NCBI GenBank assembly: GCA_963966185.1
Contig: CAWZYM010000280.1
Coordinates: 1-64,000 of the forward strand
DNA from: Rhabditoides inermis
Taxonomy: Eukaryota; Nematoda; Chromadorea; Rhabditida; Rhabditidae
Length of the DNA: 64,000 bases
Direction: 5' to 3'
Position numbers and translations under genes: made by a program. Shown here one piece after another: positions 22,101 to 32,247 of the stretch. Each line of letters opens with the position of its first letter. The stretch's first letter is position 1. A model generated the notes under the pieces. That model ran no database searches. It was not told the origin of the DNA and worked only from the letters and a program-made list of their open reading frames with translations.

Positions 22101-24027
22101 TGGTTCCAGCTCAGACTCCGAGAGCGAGACAGATTCGGACAAGAAAAAGAAAGAGAGGAAGAACAAAAAGAAACAGAGGAAAGAGGCAAAAAAGGGGAAG
22201 AAGGACAAAAGGAAGAAGAGAAACAAGCGCTCACCGTCGTCCTCATCCACCAGCACCTCCGACTCGTCGTCCTCCTCCACTTCATCCGACGAATCCTCGG
22301 ACTCCGACTCCTCATCCGACTCGTCCTCCTCCTCATCAACCACATCGACCTCGACCTCCTCGACGACGAGCCAGTCGGCATCTGAAAAGAATAAGGGAAG
22401 GAGGAAGGCAAAAAACAAGAAGAGGGAGAAAAAGAAAGAAAAGAGGGAGAGGAGGAGAGCCAAGTCCCGAGAGAGGCGAAACCGATCGATCGACCCCCGA
22501 ATTTTCACTACCATGGCTCTATCCAACATCATCGACATGCCTGAGTTTGATGGGTCGGTCAAGCAGTGGAAACTGTTCTACCAGACCTTCACGGCACTGA
22601 TGGAGGGCCAAAGCGATATAGTGAAACTCACGAAGCTCAAGCAGTGTTGCAAGAGAGAGGCGGCTGGAGTGATCAACCACTTCGGAATGAGCGCGGAGAA
22701 TTACAAGCCAGCCATGACAGCCTTGAAGAGAGCGTACGGGAGCGAGACAAAATTGATCAAATCCCTCTGGGACGAGTTCAGGGCCACCCAGCCCGCCAGC
22801 GATCACTACGCCTCAGTGAAAGCGACATACAACACGATCAAAGCGATCATGGTGCAGCTCATGGAACTCACAAGGGTCCGTGGGAACGATCTCACAACCG
22901 AGATAACAAGAAGGTTTCCGAAAAGATTCTGGGGAAAGCTGATGGCAGCTGAGGTAAGAGCAGACGGAAACGTCAAGAAATTCCTCAAAGAGCTAGAAAG
23001 AATCGTGACCGAATACGAAGACACCGAGAAGAACTTCGAGACCTTTACCAGAGGCAGACAGATGATGGCAAAGGAGAAGGGGGGCCACAAGGGCCGCTCG
23101 CAGTCGAAGAAACCATACCAAAATGGGAAAAAAGGTGGGGGGAACGGTCAAAATGGCAATCAGCAAAACCAAGGTAATGGTGGACAATCCGGAGGCAATG
23201 GTGGATTTCAAAAGAAAGGGAAGTTCCGAAGAGGACAATCCCAACAAAGAAACCAAAACGGACAGAACCAGAACGCCAAGAGTAGCAACAACTATGAAAA
23301 GAAAAACCCCCAACAGCAAAGCAAAGGGGGCGGAAACCAGAGTCAAGGTGGGCAGAAAAACCAAGGAAACAATGGTGCCAAAGGCAACCAGCAGAATGGG
23401 TCAGGAGGCAAGGGATTCCAGAATAAAAAAGAATTCAAGGGCAAGAAGAAGGGAAACGGCAACAATAAAAAACAACAGGTGCAATTCTCCCACTCACCTT
23501 CCAGATCCCAATCCCCAACAATCCCGCGACCCTTCCACCAAAGAATGGCCAAGACCGACGCCAGAGAGAAGGCCGGCGACTTGATGATCTTCTCGCCGAA
23601 CGTCAAAAACCACCGGAACAACGCTCTGCAACAGATGGATATCATGGTGGACACAGGCGCACAAAAATCCTGCATCGACGCTGAAGTCGCAAGACAATTG
23701 AACTTACCGATCATCTCGGGAAAGAGAAAAGCCGAGTTTCAAATGTGGAACGGCGAGACACACACCATCGATACCCACTACGTTCGTCTAACTATGTACC
23801 ACAACAAGGTCAAGGTGACAGCAGACGTGATGGTGTGCGAAAACCTGGCATTCGATGAGCCGAGACCACAGATTAGACAAGAAGACGAGAAGGCGGTAAG
23901 GGATGCAGGAGCGAAGATCATCGGCGGTACTAGGAGAGTGGAGCTGATAATGGGAATTGACCAATGCTACTCGACATTCGGCAACCTGCAGCCCACAACC
24001 CTACCAAGCAGAAAGGTGCTGCAGTAA
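22009..24027 (+). CDS. BEL/Pao-type retrotransposon gag-protease fragment, pol deleted
   Basis: One open frame of 672 codons whose first 30 or so lie inside R2. A downstream Met at 22513 is an alternative start. Order of segments: a Ser/Asp/Lys-rich low-complexity block (residues about 36-165); a DUF1759-like gag region starting IIDMPEFDGSVKQWKLFYQT (about 170-345); an Asn/Gln/Gly-rich basic linker; and a retropepsin-like domain with the catalytic MVDTGAQKS motif near residue 547. The frame stops immediately at R3 with sequence belonging to the repeat (CTGCAG TAA), so reverse transcriptase, RNase H and integrase are absent. It is a deletion derivative that would need proteins supplied in trans to move. 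Confidence 0.8.
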   Translation: MSISLTSLLRVCALSHSLVPVGTFRGGRENIGSSSDSESETDSDKKKKERKNKKKQRKEAKKGKKDKRKKRNKRSPSSSSTSTSDSSSSSTSSDESSDSDSSSDSSSSSSTTSTSTSSTTSQSASEKNKGRRKAKNKKREKKKEKRERRRAKSRERRNRSIDPRIFTTMALSNIIDMPEFDGSVKQWKLFYQTFTALMEGQSDIVKLTKLKQCCKREAAGVINHFGMSAENYKPAMTALKRAYGSETKLIKSLWDEFRATQPASDHYASVKATYNTIKAIMVQLMELTRVRGNDLTTEITRRFPKRFWGKLMAAEVRADGNVKKFLKELERIVTEYEDTEKNFETFTRGRQMMAKEKGGHKGRSQSKKPYQNGKKGGGNGQNGNQQNQGNGGQSGGNGGFQKKGKFRRGQSQQRNQNGQNQNAKSSNNYEKKNPQQQSKGGGNQSQGGQKNQGNNGAKGNQQNGSGGKGFQNKKEFKGKKKGNGNNKKQQVQFSHSPSRSQSPTIPRPFHQRMAKTDAREKAGDLMIFSPNVKNHRNNALQQMDIMVDTGAQKSCIDAEVARQLNLPIISGKRKAEFQMWNGETHTIDTHYVRLTMYHNKVKVTADVMVCENLAFDEPRPQIRQEDEKAVRDAGAKIIGGTRRVELIMGIDQCYSTFGNLQPTTLPSRKVLQ

Positions 24028-24286
24028 TGGTAATAGTAACTACGGTAATCTACAGTGATAACAATACAATACATCAGACCTGTCTCCATGGCCGTCGAGA
24101 GGGTTGCCACAATACTCTCGCCAATAAATACATAACAGTAATATAGAAGTGACTTTATCGCATATAGTAATTATACATGAAAGGGCGACCGCTCACGCGG
24201 ATCGTCCCGGCGATAAGTGTCGATCTCTCTCACTTCTCTCTTACGTGTCTGTGCTCTCTCTCACTCTCTCGTTCCGGTCGGGACAT
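24022..24286. repeat. LTR-like repeat R3
   Basis: 265 bp matching 18747-19011. It directly follows the last codons of the gag-protease frame. At its right edge GGGACAT is followed by GCCCCCCGGAATG, the reverse complement of the CATTCCGGGGGG that occupies this place in R1 and R2. Confidence 0.75.
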
Positions 24287-24423
24287 GCCCCCCGGAATGA
24301 ACACCTTGTTCAGGTGGTTGTGTCACACCCCGCACGGTGTTGTTAGTATTGACACCTTGCCCAGGTGGTAGGATTGTGTGCATAGCACCTTGACATCCAT
24401 ATTGTTGACTCTGTTGCTTACAG

Positions 24424-25056
24424 AGGGTCCATGTCGGACGGTGGCTGCTATCTGCAGCGGGCGGCCAGCGGCTCGAGTGCAGCGGCCGCGGATGCGAGGT
24501 ATCCGCCCGCATCAAGATGAGATCACAGGTGCGTATCGCCTTGATGCCCGATTATTGAAGTGAATCGGCTTAGAGGGTTGATGGCCAAGTCGGACTCAAA
24601 ACCGGGAAGTGCTGGGCAAGAAGCCGAGAGGGGCGCGCGCACGTGCACGGGAAGGCAGCGGACGCGCCAGGTTGGTTGACGCGTATACATGCTTAAAACG
24701 TGTGGATCCCCTAGTTGCTTTGTGTTCGATTGACTGTGCGATCCCAATATAGGATGTCAGGACGTGGTGTGTGGGCGATCCGTGATGCGAGGTGTCATCG
24801 ACCCGACTGGATCCAACAGCAGGTATGCACACCTATCCAGTGACGGGCGCATGTTACATTGATTGTCACAGGACCATCGCTAGTGCGTGTCGTGGCTGGG
24901 AGGCGGCCAGAGTAGAGGCAACTGCCTTCCCTCCGCCAGAAGCTGGAGCTGGAGCCGTGCTCCCATCCTCCCTCCCACACTATTGCCGTGAGTGAGCCTA
25001 ATATCTCACAGAATATTTGTGCGTTTATAGAAAATAATCGCAAGCAGCGCGTGTAG
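24424..25056 (+). CDS. Unrecognised spliced gene inside the insertion, 5' end unresolved
   Basis: Four segments, 24424-24528, 24753-24822, 24872-24987 and 25031-25056, join in phase through GT-AG introns of 224, 49 and 43 bases and end at TAG. They encode about 105 residues, with six Cys (GPCRTVAAICSGRP, TGCQDVVCGR, SACRGWEAARVE, LPHYCQ) and a Pro/Ala-rich stretch. No start Met was found. The frame is open leftward through a hydrophobic stretch (LTSILLTLLL) that could be part of a signal peptide encoded across a missing exon. No family recognised. The same strand and size class as the cassette genes suggest a common origin, but R3 directly upstream may have cut its 5' end. Confidence 0.4.
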
Positions 25057-25757
25057 TGAATGATGCTTGAGTCGCAAGTCGCAGTTACCCACCTTACTTG
25101 TCACAGGAATGTAATGGAAAAAGCATGATTAGACATTGGCGTTTGTGGGAATCATATTGAGGTGCGTCTAGCCGCGACGGCGACGCTATTCCCGCTTACA
25201 TTCCGGCAACCGGCATTCGAAATAGTTGCGGTCATTGTACCGGATTGCATATTATGCATTGTATATGATGCCCGTGCATACCACTATTGTCCACTCCACC
25301 TATCCACATCTGGAATTGAATGCGCTATACGTGTTTTTACATGGGGGGTGTTCTTTGCATTTAGCAGCGACATTTATTCTCGCATTAATGTAGATTTAGT
25401 GAGTGATGGCGAGATGTTGTTGCACTTCCTCTAATAGCTCGAGGTGAACGATTGACCATCGTATCGCGTGTTGAGAGCTTGGTACCACATTTACAATGCA
25501 ACATCAATCTGCAGTAGAGTTGATCGGTCAGTGACGGATTCAAGGAAACAAACTCACTCGCTTTACATCATTGTTACCACCGCTCACCGCGGTTGCTCGA
25601 ACCCACACACTTGTTACGTTTCTATTGTAAATATCAGTGATTAGATGCCGTGTAGGGTCTTTTCTCGTACCTGTTTAAATCCCGTGCCTGTGTGCAATAA
25701 CTTTCGAGAACCCCGATTAGATACCCCATCATACGCCGGCTACTTTGCTGTTCTCTA
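25057..25757. other. Unassigned; one open frame without a start
   Basis: A 91-codon plus-strand frame (25162-25434) contains hydrophobic and Cys-bearing stretches but no Met start or clear splice partner. The rest shows nothing recognisable. Confidence 0.3.
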
Positions 25758-26657
25758 GGACCCTTCCCCCTGTCTGTTTGATTGCTTGGAACGGGGTAAA
25801 ATTCGCGTTATACCGTAGCGTAGCGGAGTTATAATGTATAATTTTGCGGTAGTTCCAATGCATCAACGGGGGGCCGGGGTGAGTGCGCTCAGGCTGCCAA
25901 GTTGACGAGTCAGTGGGCGGAGCCTGTGTGATAATGGCGGATCGCGGCGATCGATCCCCATTCTAGGGCTCGCTTTTTGGCCGCCCACCCACCCACTAAA
26001 AAGCTCGCATCTATGAGACACACTACCACCCACCCACCCAGTGTGTAATGTCAAGCGGAATAACCTATAAGGATAATGTGGACGCTTGGATGATGTGCGA
26101 TGATTCAGGTTCGCACGGGCGAGGCGAGGACTGCGCGAGGGGTGGCCGCGCCTGGACGGACTCGGGGACGACCGTCGCCCCACCAACCAGCTACCCATAG
26201 AGTAGACATACACGGTAGACACACGATAGTTGAATACAAGTAATAGCCGTACAGTGGCTATCAGCAGCCACGTGACGGTAGCATGTATGCATTGCGAGTG
26301 TCATATTGTATGTGTAATATTTCACGTTTGATGACAATAAACGCTGAAATATAGCAAGTGTGATGTGCATGTGCTTGCGTGCAGTTTAATCATTTCAGCA
26401 CATCGCACATGGTTGCGTTTTCAGCGGATGCGTCAGCACATCCACCCCGCAAGCTACAGGAGCGGTCGACTACGCGGGCGAGGAACAACGACCGCCCAAT
26501 CGTCGAGGGGTCGCCTCGTCCGGAACGACCGTCAAACCATTGTACTGTAGCGTGTTGATGCATTGTGGCGACTCTGATAAAGGACCCTTCCCCCTGTCTG
26601 TTTGATTGCTTGGAACGGGGTAAAATTCGCGTTATACCGTAGCGTAGCGGAGTTATA
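25758..26657. repeat. ~77-bp direct repeats bracketing LTR-like DNA
   Basis: AGGACCCTTCCCCCTGTCTG through GCGGAGTTATA occurs at 25758-25834 and 26580-26657. Between them lie the second copy of the 146-bp repeat (25833-25979) and sequence ending in an AATAAA polyadenylation-type signal near 26336. This could be a small LTR retroelement remnant or a local tandem duplication. Confidence 0.6.
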
Positions 26658-26659
26658 AG

Positions 26660-26901
26660 AACACGAAACACGCTGGCCTTTCGCCTAGTGCGAGCGCGGG
26701 ATCGCGCATAACTTCTTTCACAGAAAAGATACAAAGATGCCGTCGACCAGTGATTTGGCCTACGAAACGGTGCGAATCTAACTAACATGATTTGGACAAG
26801 TTCACATTGGTTATAACATGACTTTTGGATATCACTTCTTGAAAATTCTGGCGCGAGCCTTATCCTAAGCCAAAAGAGAGGGCGCTGCGCGCCCTCTCTA
26901 A
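26660..26901 (+). mobile_element. Helitron-like 3' end (hairpin + CTAA)
   Basis: The palindrome GAGAGGGCGCTGCGCGCCCTCTC is followed by TAA and then host T, matching the hairpin plus CTRR^T signature of Helitron 3' ends. The 200 bp upstream recur inverted at 55335-55545. The base after CTAA begins the resumed unit II sequence, so this terminus is the exact right border of the 9.6-kb insertion. Confidence 0.75.
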
Positions 26902-27876
26902 TAATACCAAAAATGTTGCACTTTTGTCAATTGCATTATATGAGCATATGACGTAAAATGCCGAGAAGTTGGAGAAACCATTACTCATCGTGCACGTTTC
27001 TGCACGTTTCTGCACACTTTTATCTTGAACGAGTGAATTTATAAACAAATTAGAAGAACTTTAACTTTTATACGCGAACGTACTTTGTTTTAGGCATGTT
27101 TTCACATCCTTCTGCTAACTCAACTTCGAAAACCAGAGGGTACACTACCTTTAAGCTCCCGTGATAGTAGTAGTATTTTGTAGAAGTACCAAATGATATT
27201 TTGTGCAAACCCCATGTTTAGCACTGTCGGGTTTCTATTAGTCGATAAATTGAAGACTCTCCGCCGTTCCACCATTCCCGCCATGCTGTCTTCACTCCGA
27301 AAGGTTCTTTTTTATGAAACACGATTTATAAAACAAGTACAGTAATTTTTTGACAAAGAGTGACTAGGAAACGTTTAAAAAACCGAAAACAAAAAAATTC
27401 TTTTTAATTGTCTGTCAAAACATCACTGTACCTGTCTTATACTTCTTCAAAAATAACCTTACGTTCATTGCTATTTTAGAAAGCATGCGGCATGTCTGCA
27501 ACATGTCCGTCATCCGATTTTCATGGTCTCACATTGGAGCGGGAGACCATGAAAAATATCTACAAAGACTTCCGAAAGAGTATGTTGAAATGACAGTACG
27601 TTGTTTATCCTTCCATTTACAGGAAGCAGCAGTCTGCACACAGAGGATGTGGATGATATTCGGCTCGGCCGATTGTTAAAGATCATTTTCGACAAATACT
27701 ACAACAACTCGAGCACTGCCACTGCACCAAGCCCCGACGAAGCGGCGGTGATCAAGGAAACATCTCAATGTGAGTTGTGAAAACGAGTTGAATTGTAGAG
27801 ACGTGTTTCGACTGACTTTTTTCACTTGGCAGGGACCGTCAAGACATGAGGAGTAGAGCTGAGAGAGGCTGAGAAG
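26902..27876. repeat. Unit II of the segmental duplication, right part
   Basis: Matches 9447 to about 10400 of unit I and breaks off inside exon 3 of the duplicated gene, where unit III begins (GAGAAGGGCGTTTTCAAAAG). Confidence 0.85.
27492..27876 (+). pseudogene. Truncated duplicate of the unrecognised helical-protein gene
   Basis: Exons 1 and 2 (from ATG 27492) match those at 10045-10316, with a three-codon insertion (SSTATAPSP versus SSTALSP). Exon 3 reads TVKT then TGA where unit I has TVKTWGDELR, and homology ends about 30 bases later at the junction with unit III. It can encode only an N-terminal fragment. Confidence 0.75.
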
Positions 27877-29166
27877 GGCGTTTTCAAAAGCCGAAATACG
27901 CAACCGACACAGGGCAAAGTACTCTTCGGACTGTCTGGTATGAAATTTTGTGAAAGATACTTAGCCAAGTACGAACTCAGATGGTGCCATGTCCCCCATG
28001 GACACAACTCCTTTATCAGTGATAAAACGACATCTGGCGCATGAGGCTCATGGCTGTACGTTGCGCCTTTGCAAGCAATCGAAATGTCAGCTCTGTTGCA
28101 GTGAACGTGATTCGAATGAAAACTGTGATAACTTATTCATACTTACACTGTCTAGTTTAATGTGATAAAGTATATTGAAACGCTTTTGTCGTTCATGATC
28201 TTTTTACTACTGGTGATACGTATTCGAGAGTTCTAAACTGACATAGGTGAACTTTTTTTTATAGAAGAACTCCGGGATATCCGGGATATGACAGTCAAAA
28301 TTTTGGAAGTAATCACAAATTTGCGAATTGAATTTACCAGTGCGATTCCGCAAGACAAACGAATATCCAAAATCCAAACACGGGCGGCGTCAGCTGGTAG
28401 CTGAAGCTCCGCCTACTTTCGCCAGTTCAAATAGCCGATCAGTCTCGTGTTTTTGTTGATTTCTATTGATTACTTCTCGTTCACCCATTTTCGCGCTAAA
28501 AGATTGAGATTAGAGCGCACATATTTTGACCTCACCGGGCCCAGCTCACTCTTTCCCCGGAGTTATTCTTTAACATACAACTACTTGGTGTGCAGTAAAA
28601 TAATGAATATCCGTTTCTGCGGATCAAAAGTGCAGATTATAAAAATAAGATTGAATACTCTGATCACTTTATCAGTTGAGTAGATTGGACGCGAAGCTTT
28701 CGATTCTTGTCAGTTTGCTAGCCTTCATTCTTCTTCTATATATCTGATCCATTACAACGAAGAACGATTTTAGGATCATGCAAACCTGAATGAAATACTT
28801 AAGTGAACAAACAACAAAACAAAGTAAACTGACCAGTGGAAAGAGTACACGCGTGTGGAACATTCCCTGATACATCGTATCACAGGAAGCGTCAGAGATG
28901 CGGAGAGTGCTGAAGAGAAATAATGTCTCTCTCCCTCTCTCTCCCCCTCTATATCCCCCCTATCCCCCTCTCTCTCTCTCCTCTCTCTCCCTCTCTCTCT
29001 CACTCACCCATCCAACACCACTCTCCCTATCTCCTCTCATCCCTTTCTGTCTCCCTCCCTCCCTCTTTCTCACTCTCTCTTTCTCTTCCCCTCCCCTTGG
29101 GTGGAATGTTCTTGACGGTGACGGTTTTTTTCCGGCAGGCATGTGGTTGATAATAGTTTGATGATC
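27877..29166. repeat. Unit III of the segmental duplication, truncated
   Basis: Collinear with 2401-3698 and 11542-12864, including a MITE copy (28263-28571) with a damaged left end (CTCCGGGATATCCGGGATATG). It stops at GATGATC (29166), nine bases before the Met of the next gene. Confidence 0.85.
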
Positions 29167-29174
29167 AGTGAAGG

Positions 29175-31604
29175 ATGACCATGAATCGACAAGCAAAACG
29201 ATATCATTGGGAATCTTGCTATCACACAGACAAGATTTGGGTAGACTGTGAGGTCGACGGGCGCAAAGGTAAGGGCTAGGAGAGCAACAACCACCCCTGC
29301 CGACGAAGACATCACTGCCATTGCGAGTGAAAAAAGGACGACAACACTCTCTACCTCACTGTTCGCTCATTACGTGTACCAATCAGCGCGAGCCAGCTTT
29401 CCAGATATCCAATTTCAGATTTGCATAATTATCGAGAGATGACAGGGCGACATACGCCGCCAATGATAAAAGTTTCGCCGCATAGCGGCATTGCATCGAT
29501 ACCGCACCTATTTGATACCATTTTGACTGTCATTTTCAACTCTCCAACTGATACCCATTCGGCCACGCTGCTGTTGTCGACAGGTCATTTTCACGGGTAG
29601 TCTATTCGGTGGCTGTCCAAACTGGTTTCAAACAACCATTTAGGAAAAGTTATGCTCATATTCGGAATCAGCATGAAAAACTGTGTATATGACTATGTTT
29701 TCATGAGAATCCGCCAAGACGAGTGCGCAAGCTGCCCGTGTGAGAGGGTGATCTCTCTCTCTCTCCCTCCCTCTCTCTCTCTCTCCCTCTCCCTCTCTCC
29801 TTCTTTCTTTCTCCTATCTTTCAAATACATTACATTTCAGTTGTTCTTTTTTGCTGTTGTGGTACCCTACTAACAAACTGGGCGCTCAGAGTACGATTTA
29901 GGTGGGAGAACTGATCGGGTGAAATAGATCAAATCATGATTACATACGTTTTGTATCGACTGTGACTGTGAACAGACCAGTGGAAAAATGGGAACTCTTG
30001 GGTTGGAACGATTCACATAGCGCATTCGTAGTACGTTTCACAGGCATTACAAGTAACGTCACCGATTTCACGAGTTAATATTATAGCCTCTCTTTTCGTC
30101 GAATCAATAAGAATCAGTTATTAGAATTTATAAGCCCAAACACAGCGCTAAAACTCCTAAACGAGTGTTTGTGCTAATACGCCGAACGACTGATTTGAAA
30201 CTCACTCCGGTCACAAATGTCGGTGTATGCCTGGAGTACTAAAAAACTCAAAGCATCGCGCACTCTTCAATCCCTCTTTATGACTCCCGTGCCGTGTGTG
30301 AGAGCGACCTCATTTCAAATAATGTTGCTATTCAAAAAGTAATGTCAACTTAATTTCAGATCCTGAATACTATCTACATTATCTTTCAAAAGTACTTCCA
30401 AGTAAAAGTAGTTGGTTTGTACTGTTGTCTCAGTTGAGCAAAAGGACTGACATGTTTTCAATGGAGACATGTGCCAACAGGCTCTCTCTCTCATACCAGT
30501 GCAAAGCGGCCATATTATAATGAACGCGTTTACAAAGTTATGCAGTTATTATCTAAAAACACAACTTCTGTTGTAACATAACACGTCGAATAATGCTGAG
30601 AGCCTGTTTGCACATGTCTCCATTGAAAACATGTCAGTCCTTTTGCTCAACTGAGACAACAGTACAAACCAACTACTTTTACTTGGAAGTACTTTTGAAA
30701 GATAATATCTGTCCTTTTCTTAAGTTTTGTTTCACAAAATTATATTTTCATACACGTTCGCGATTCGCTGCGAGGATACCGACGCGCACCCGCTATTCGC
30801 CTCTCTCTCTCACTCACACACAGAGGGGGCGGGGCGAAAGCGATTGTCCGACGCCCGCCCGCCCGCCCGACACCAATCTCAATCCGCACTCGAATGCGGA
30901 CTCTCCGTATCTCGCTTCAAATTCAATCAAACTCAATACAACTTTCTATAACTCTATCGAATAGAGATGTGAATGCAATGTAACAGTGGAAATCACTTCA
31001 AAATGAGGAAAAGTGCTTCATCCGGGAAAAGTCGTTTTTGAGCATTCTAGCGCGCGGGGACATCCAGTACAAACGAGAGGGCGCTGGCGCGCCCTCTCTA
31101 ATTTGGAAATTTTCAGGTAAGTATTGCACCACCAGATACCCCGGACGAGTGCTTTCCAAACAGTACTAGTGTTTGACACTGAGCGAACTCAGGTCAGAGT
31201 TCTAGGCGTATCTTGAGTACTGGGAAGTAATCAACCGAGATAAGCGCGCTTTGTCTCTCACCCCGCCACCGCGCGCGATTTGCGCCGGGTTTGTGGCACG
31301 CGCGAGAGAACAAGACATGCGTGAGAGAAACGGGCAGAGAAGCGAGAGAAAGATGAAATCGAAAGTGGTGTCTTCTAATCAGTAATACTGTCTTTCAGAT
31401 TCTGAACACTATTTCCCTTGCGAATGGGATCGTTGCTCTGATGATGGGAAGAGAGGCACACTGGTGGATTGCCGCATTCATACTTGTGGAGTTGTGTGTC
31501 TCATTTCTAATCTTTCCAGGAAACGCATTGTCTCATTCTTTCAGTTCAGAGAGACCTTGCGCAAGGATGACACGCAAATTCGTGAAGCGTTCCAATTTTT
31601 TTAG
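29175..31604 (+). CDS. Small Cys/His-containing protein, two exons around a 2.1-kb intron
   Basis: Exon 1 is 29175-29268 and exon 2 is 31399-31604; the split codon joins in phase (GAT), giving 99 residues. Visible Cys/His pairs (ESCYHTDKIWVDCE; HYFPCEWDRC; VDCRIHTCGVVC) suggest metal binding or disulfides. The C-terminus (FQFRETLRKDDTQIREAFQF) is charged and helical. There is no signal peptide and no recognised family. The large intron contains a CT array, a fold-back element and a Helitron end, so it has been swollen by insertions. Because the truncated duplication unit III ends nine bases upstream, the original promoter or first exon may be missing. A second acceptor-like copy at 30358 (TTTCAG ATCCTGAATAC) resembles the real exon 2 start. 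Confidence 0.45.
30379..30708. mobile_element. Fold-back element with ~108-bp arms
   Basis: TTATCTTTCAAAAGTACTTC to CAGGCTCTC (30379-30487) is mirrored at 30598-30708. The central 110 bp is unique. No coding capacity was found. It sits in the large intron of the gene above. Confidence 0.8.
31030..31101 (+). mobile_element. Helitron-like 3' end, second copy
   Basis: Hairpin GAGAGGGCGCTGGCGCGCCCTCTC followed by TAA and T, as at 26878-26901. Upstream sequence differs, so only the terminus is shared. Confidence 0.65.
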
Positions 31605-32247
31605 GAATCCTCGAAAACGATGAAACTCTCGGAGACGTCTCTTCGCGATCGATCGTTGAAGCTCGGATCTTCCGCCGCCGAGATCGAAACTTCCCCAGAA
31701 GCCGCAAGCAGGGGATGACAAGCACCACCAATAGCACGTACATACGCATTCTCGGGACTACCGAAATCCGTGTTATTGGGACTCGCAGTAGGCGTTGCAT
31801 TACTGCATTTTACCGTAACCGTGCCGTAATTTACATAATTGTAATGTGCTATTTGATTCGATAAATATTCTGATTCTTATTCAGAGAGATCTAGAACACT
31901 CGAAACGTAATTGAAGAATAAACCGAGAAGACAGTCTCTCTCTATCTCTATGTCTATCTCCCTCCCTCTATTGCTCCCCCCTCCCTCCCTCCCTCCCTCT
32001 GGTGGACCGGTGTCATTTCTGAGAGAGAAATTCATGGGAATCATATGAAAAAATTAATCATTTGCTACCATCTTCAGGATTCAAGATGGAATTGCGTTGA
32101 ACTTGATTTGGAAACAAATTCGTTCAAAGTTGGTGAAATCATACAAAAAGTTAATGAGAGGCACATCGATATGATCTCAGTTTTTTTTTTTTAAATTTGG
32201 TGTTTATAATGAAGTTACTTAGTAATATGTGAGTTATTCAGTAATAT
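31605..32247. other. Intergenic, with a diverged dispersed repeat
   Basis: 31690-31830 is a reverse-strand relative of 48335-48460 (shared CAACGCCTACTGCGAGT and CTTGTCATCCCCTGCTTGCG). 31935-32000 is a CT/CCCT tract. No gene recognised. Confidence 0.5.

Noticed and set aside
25705..25745. Mitochondrial small-subunit rRNA fragment (GATTAGATACCCC)
   Set aside because: A 13-base match only; flanking sequence does not resemble rRNA.
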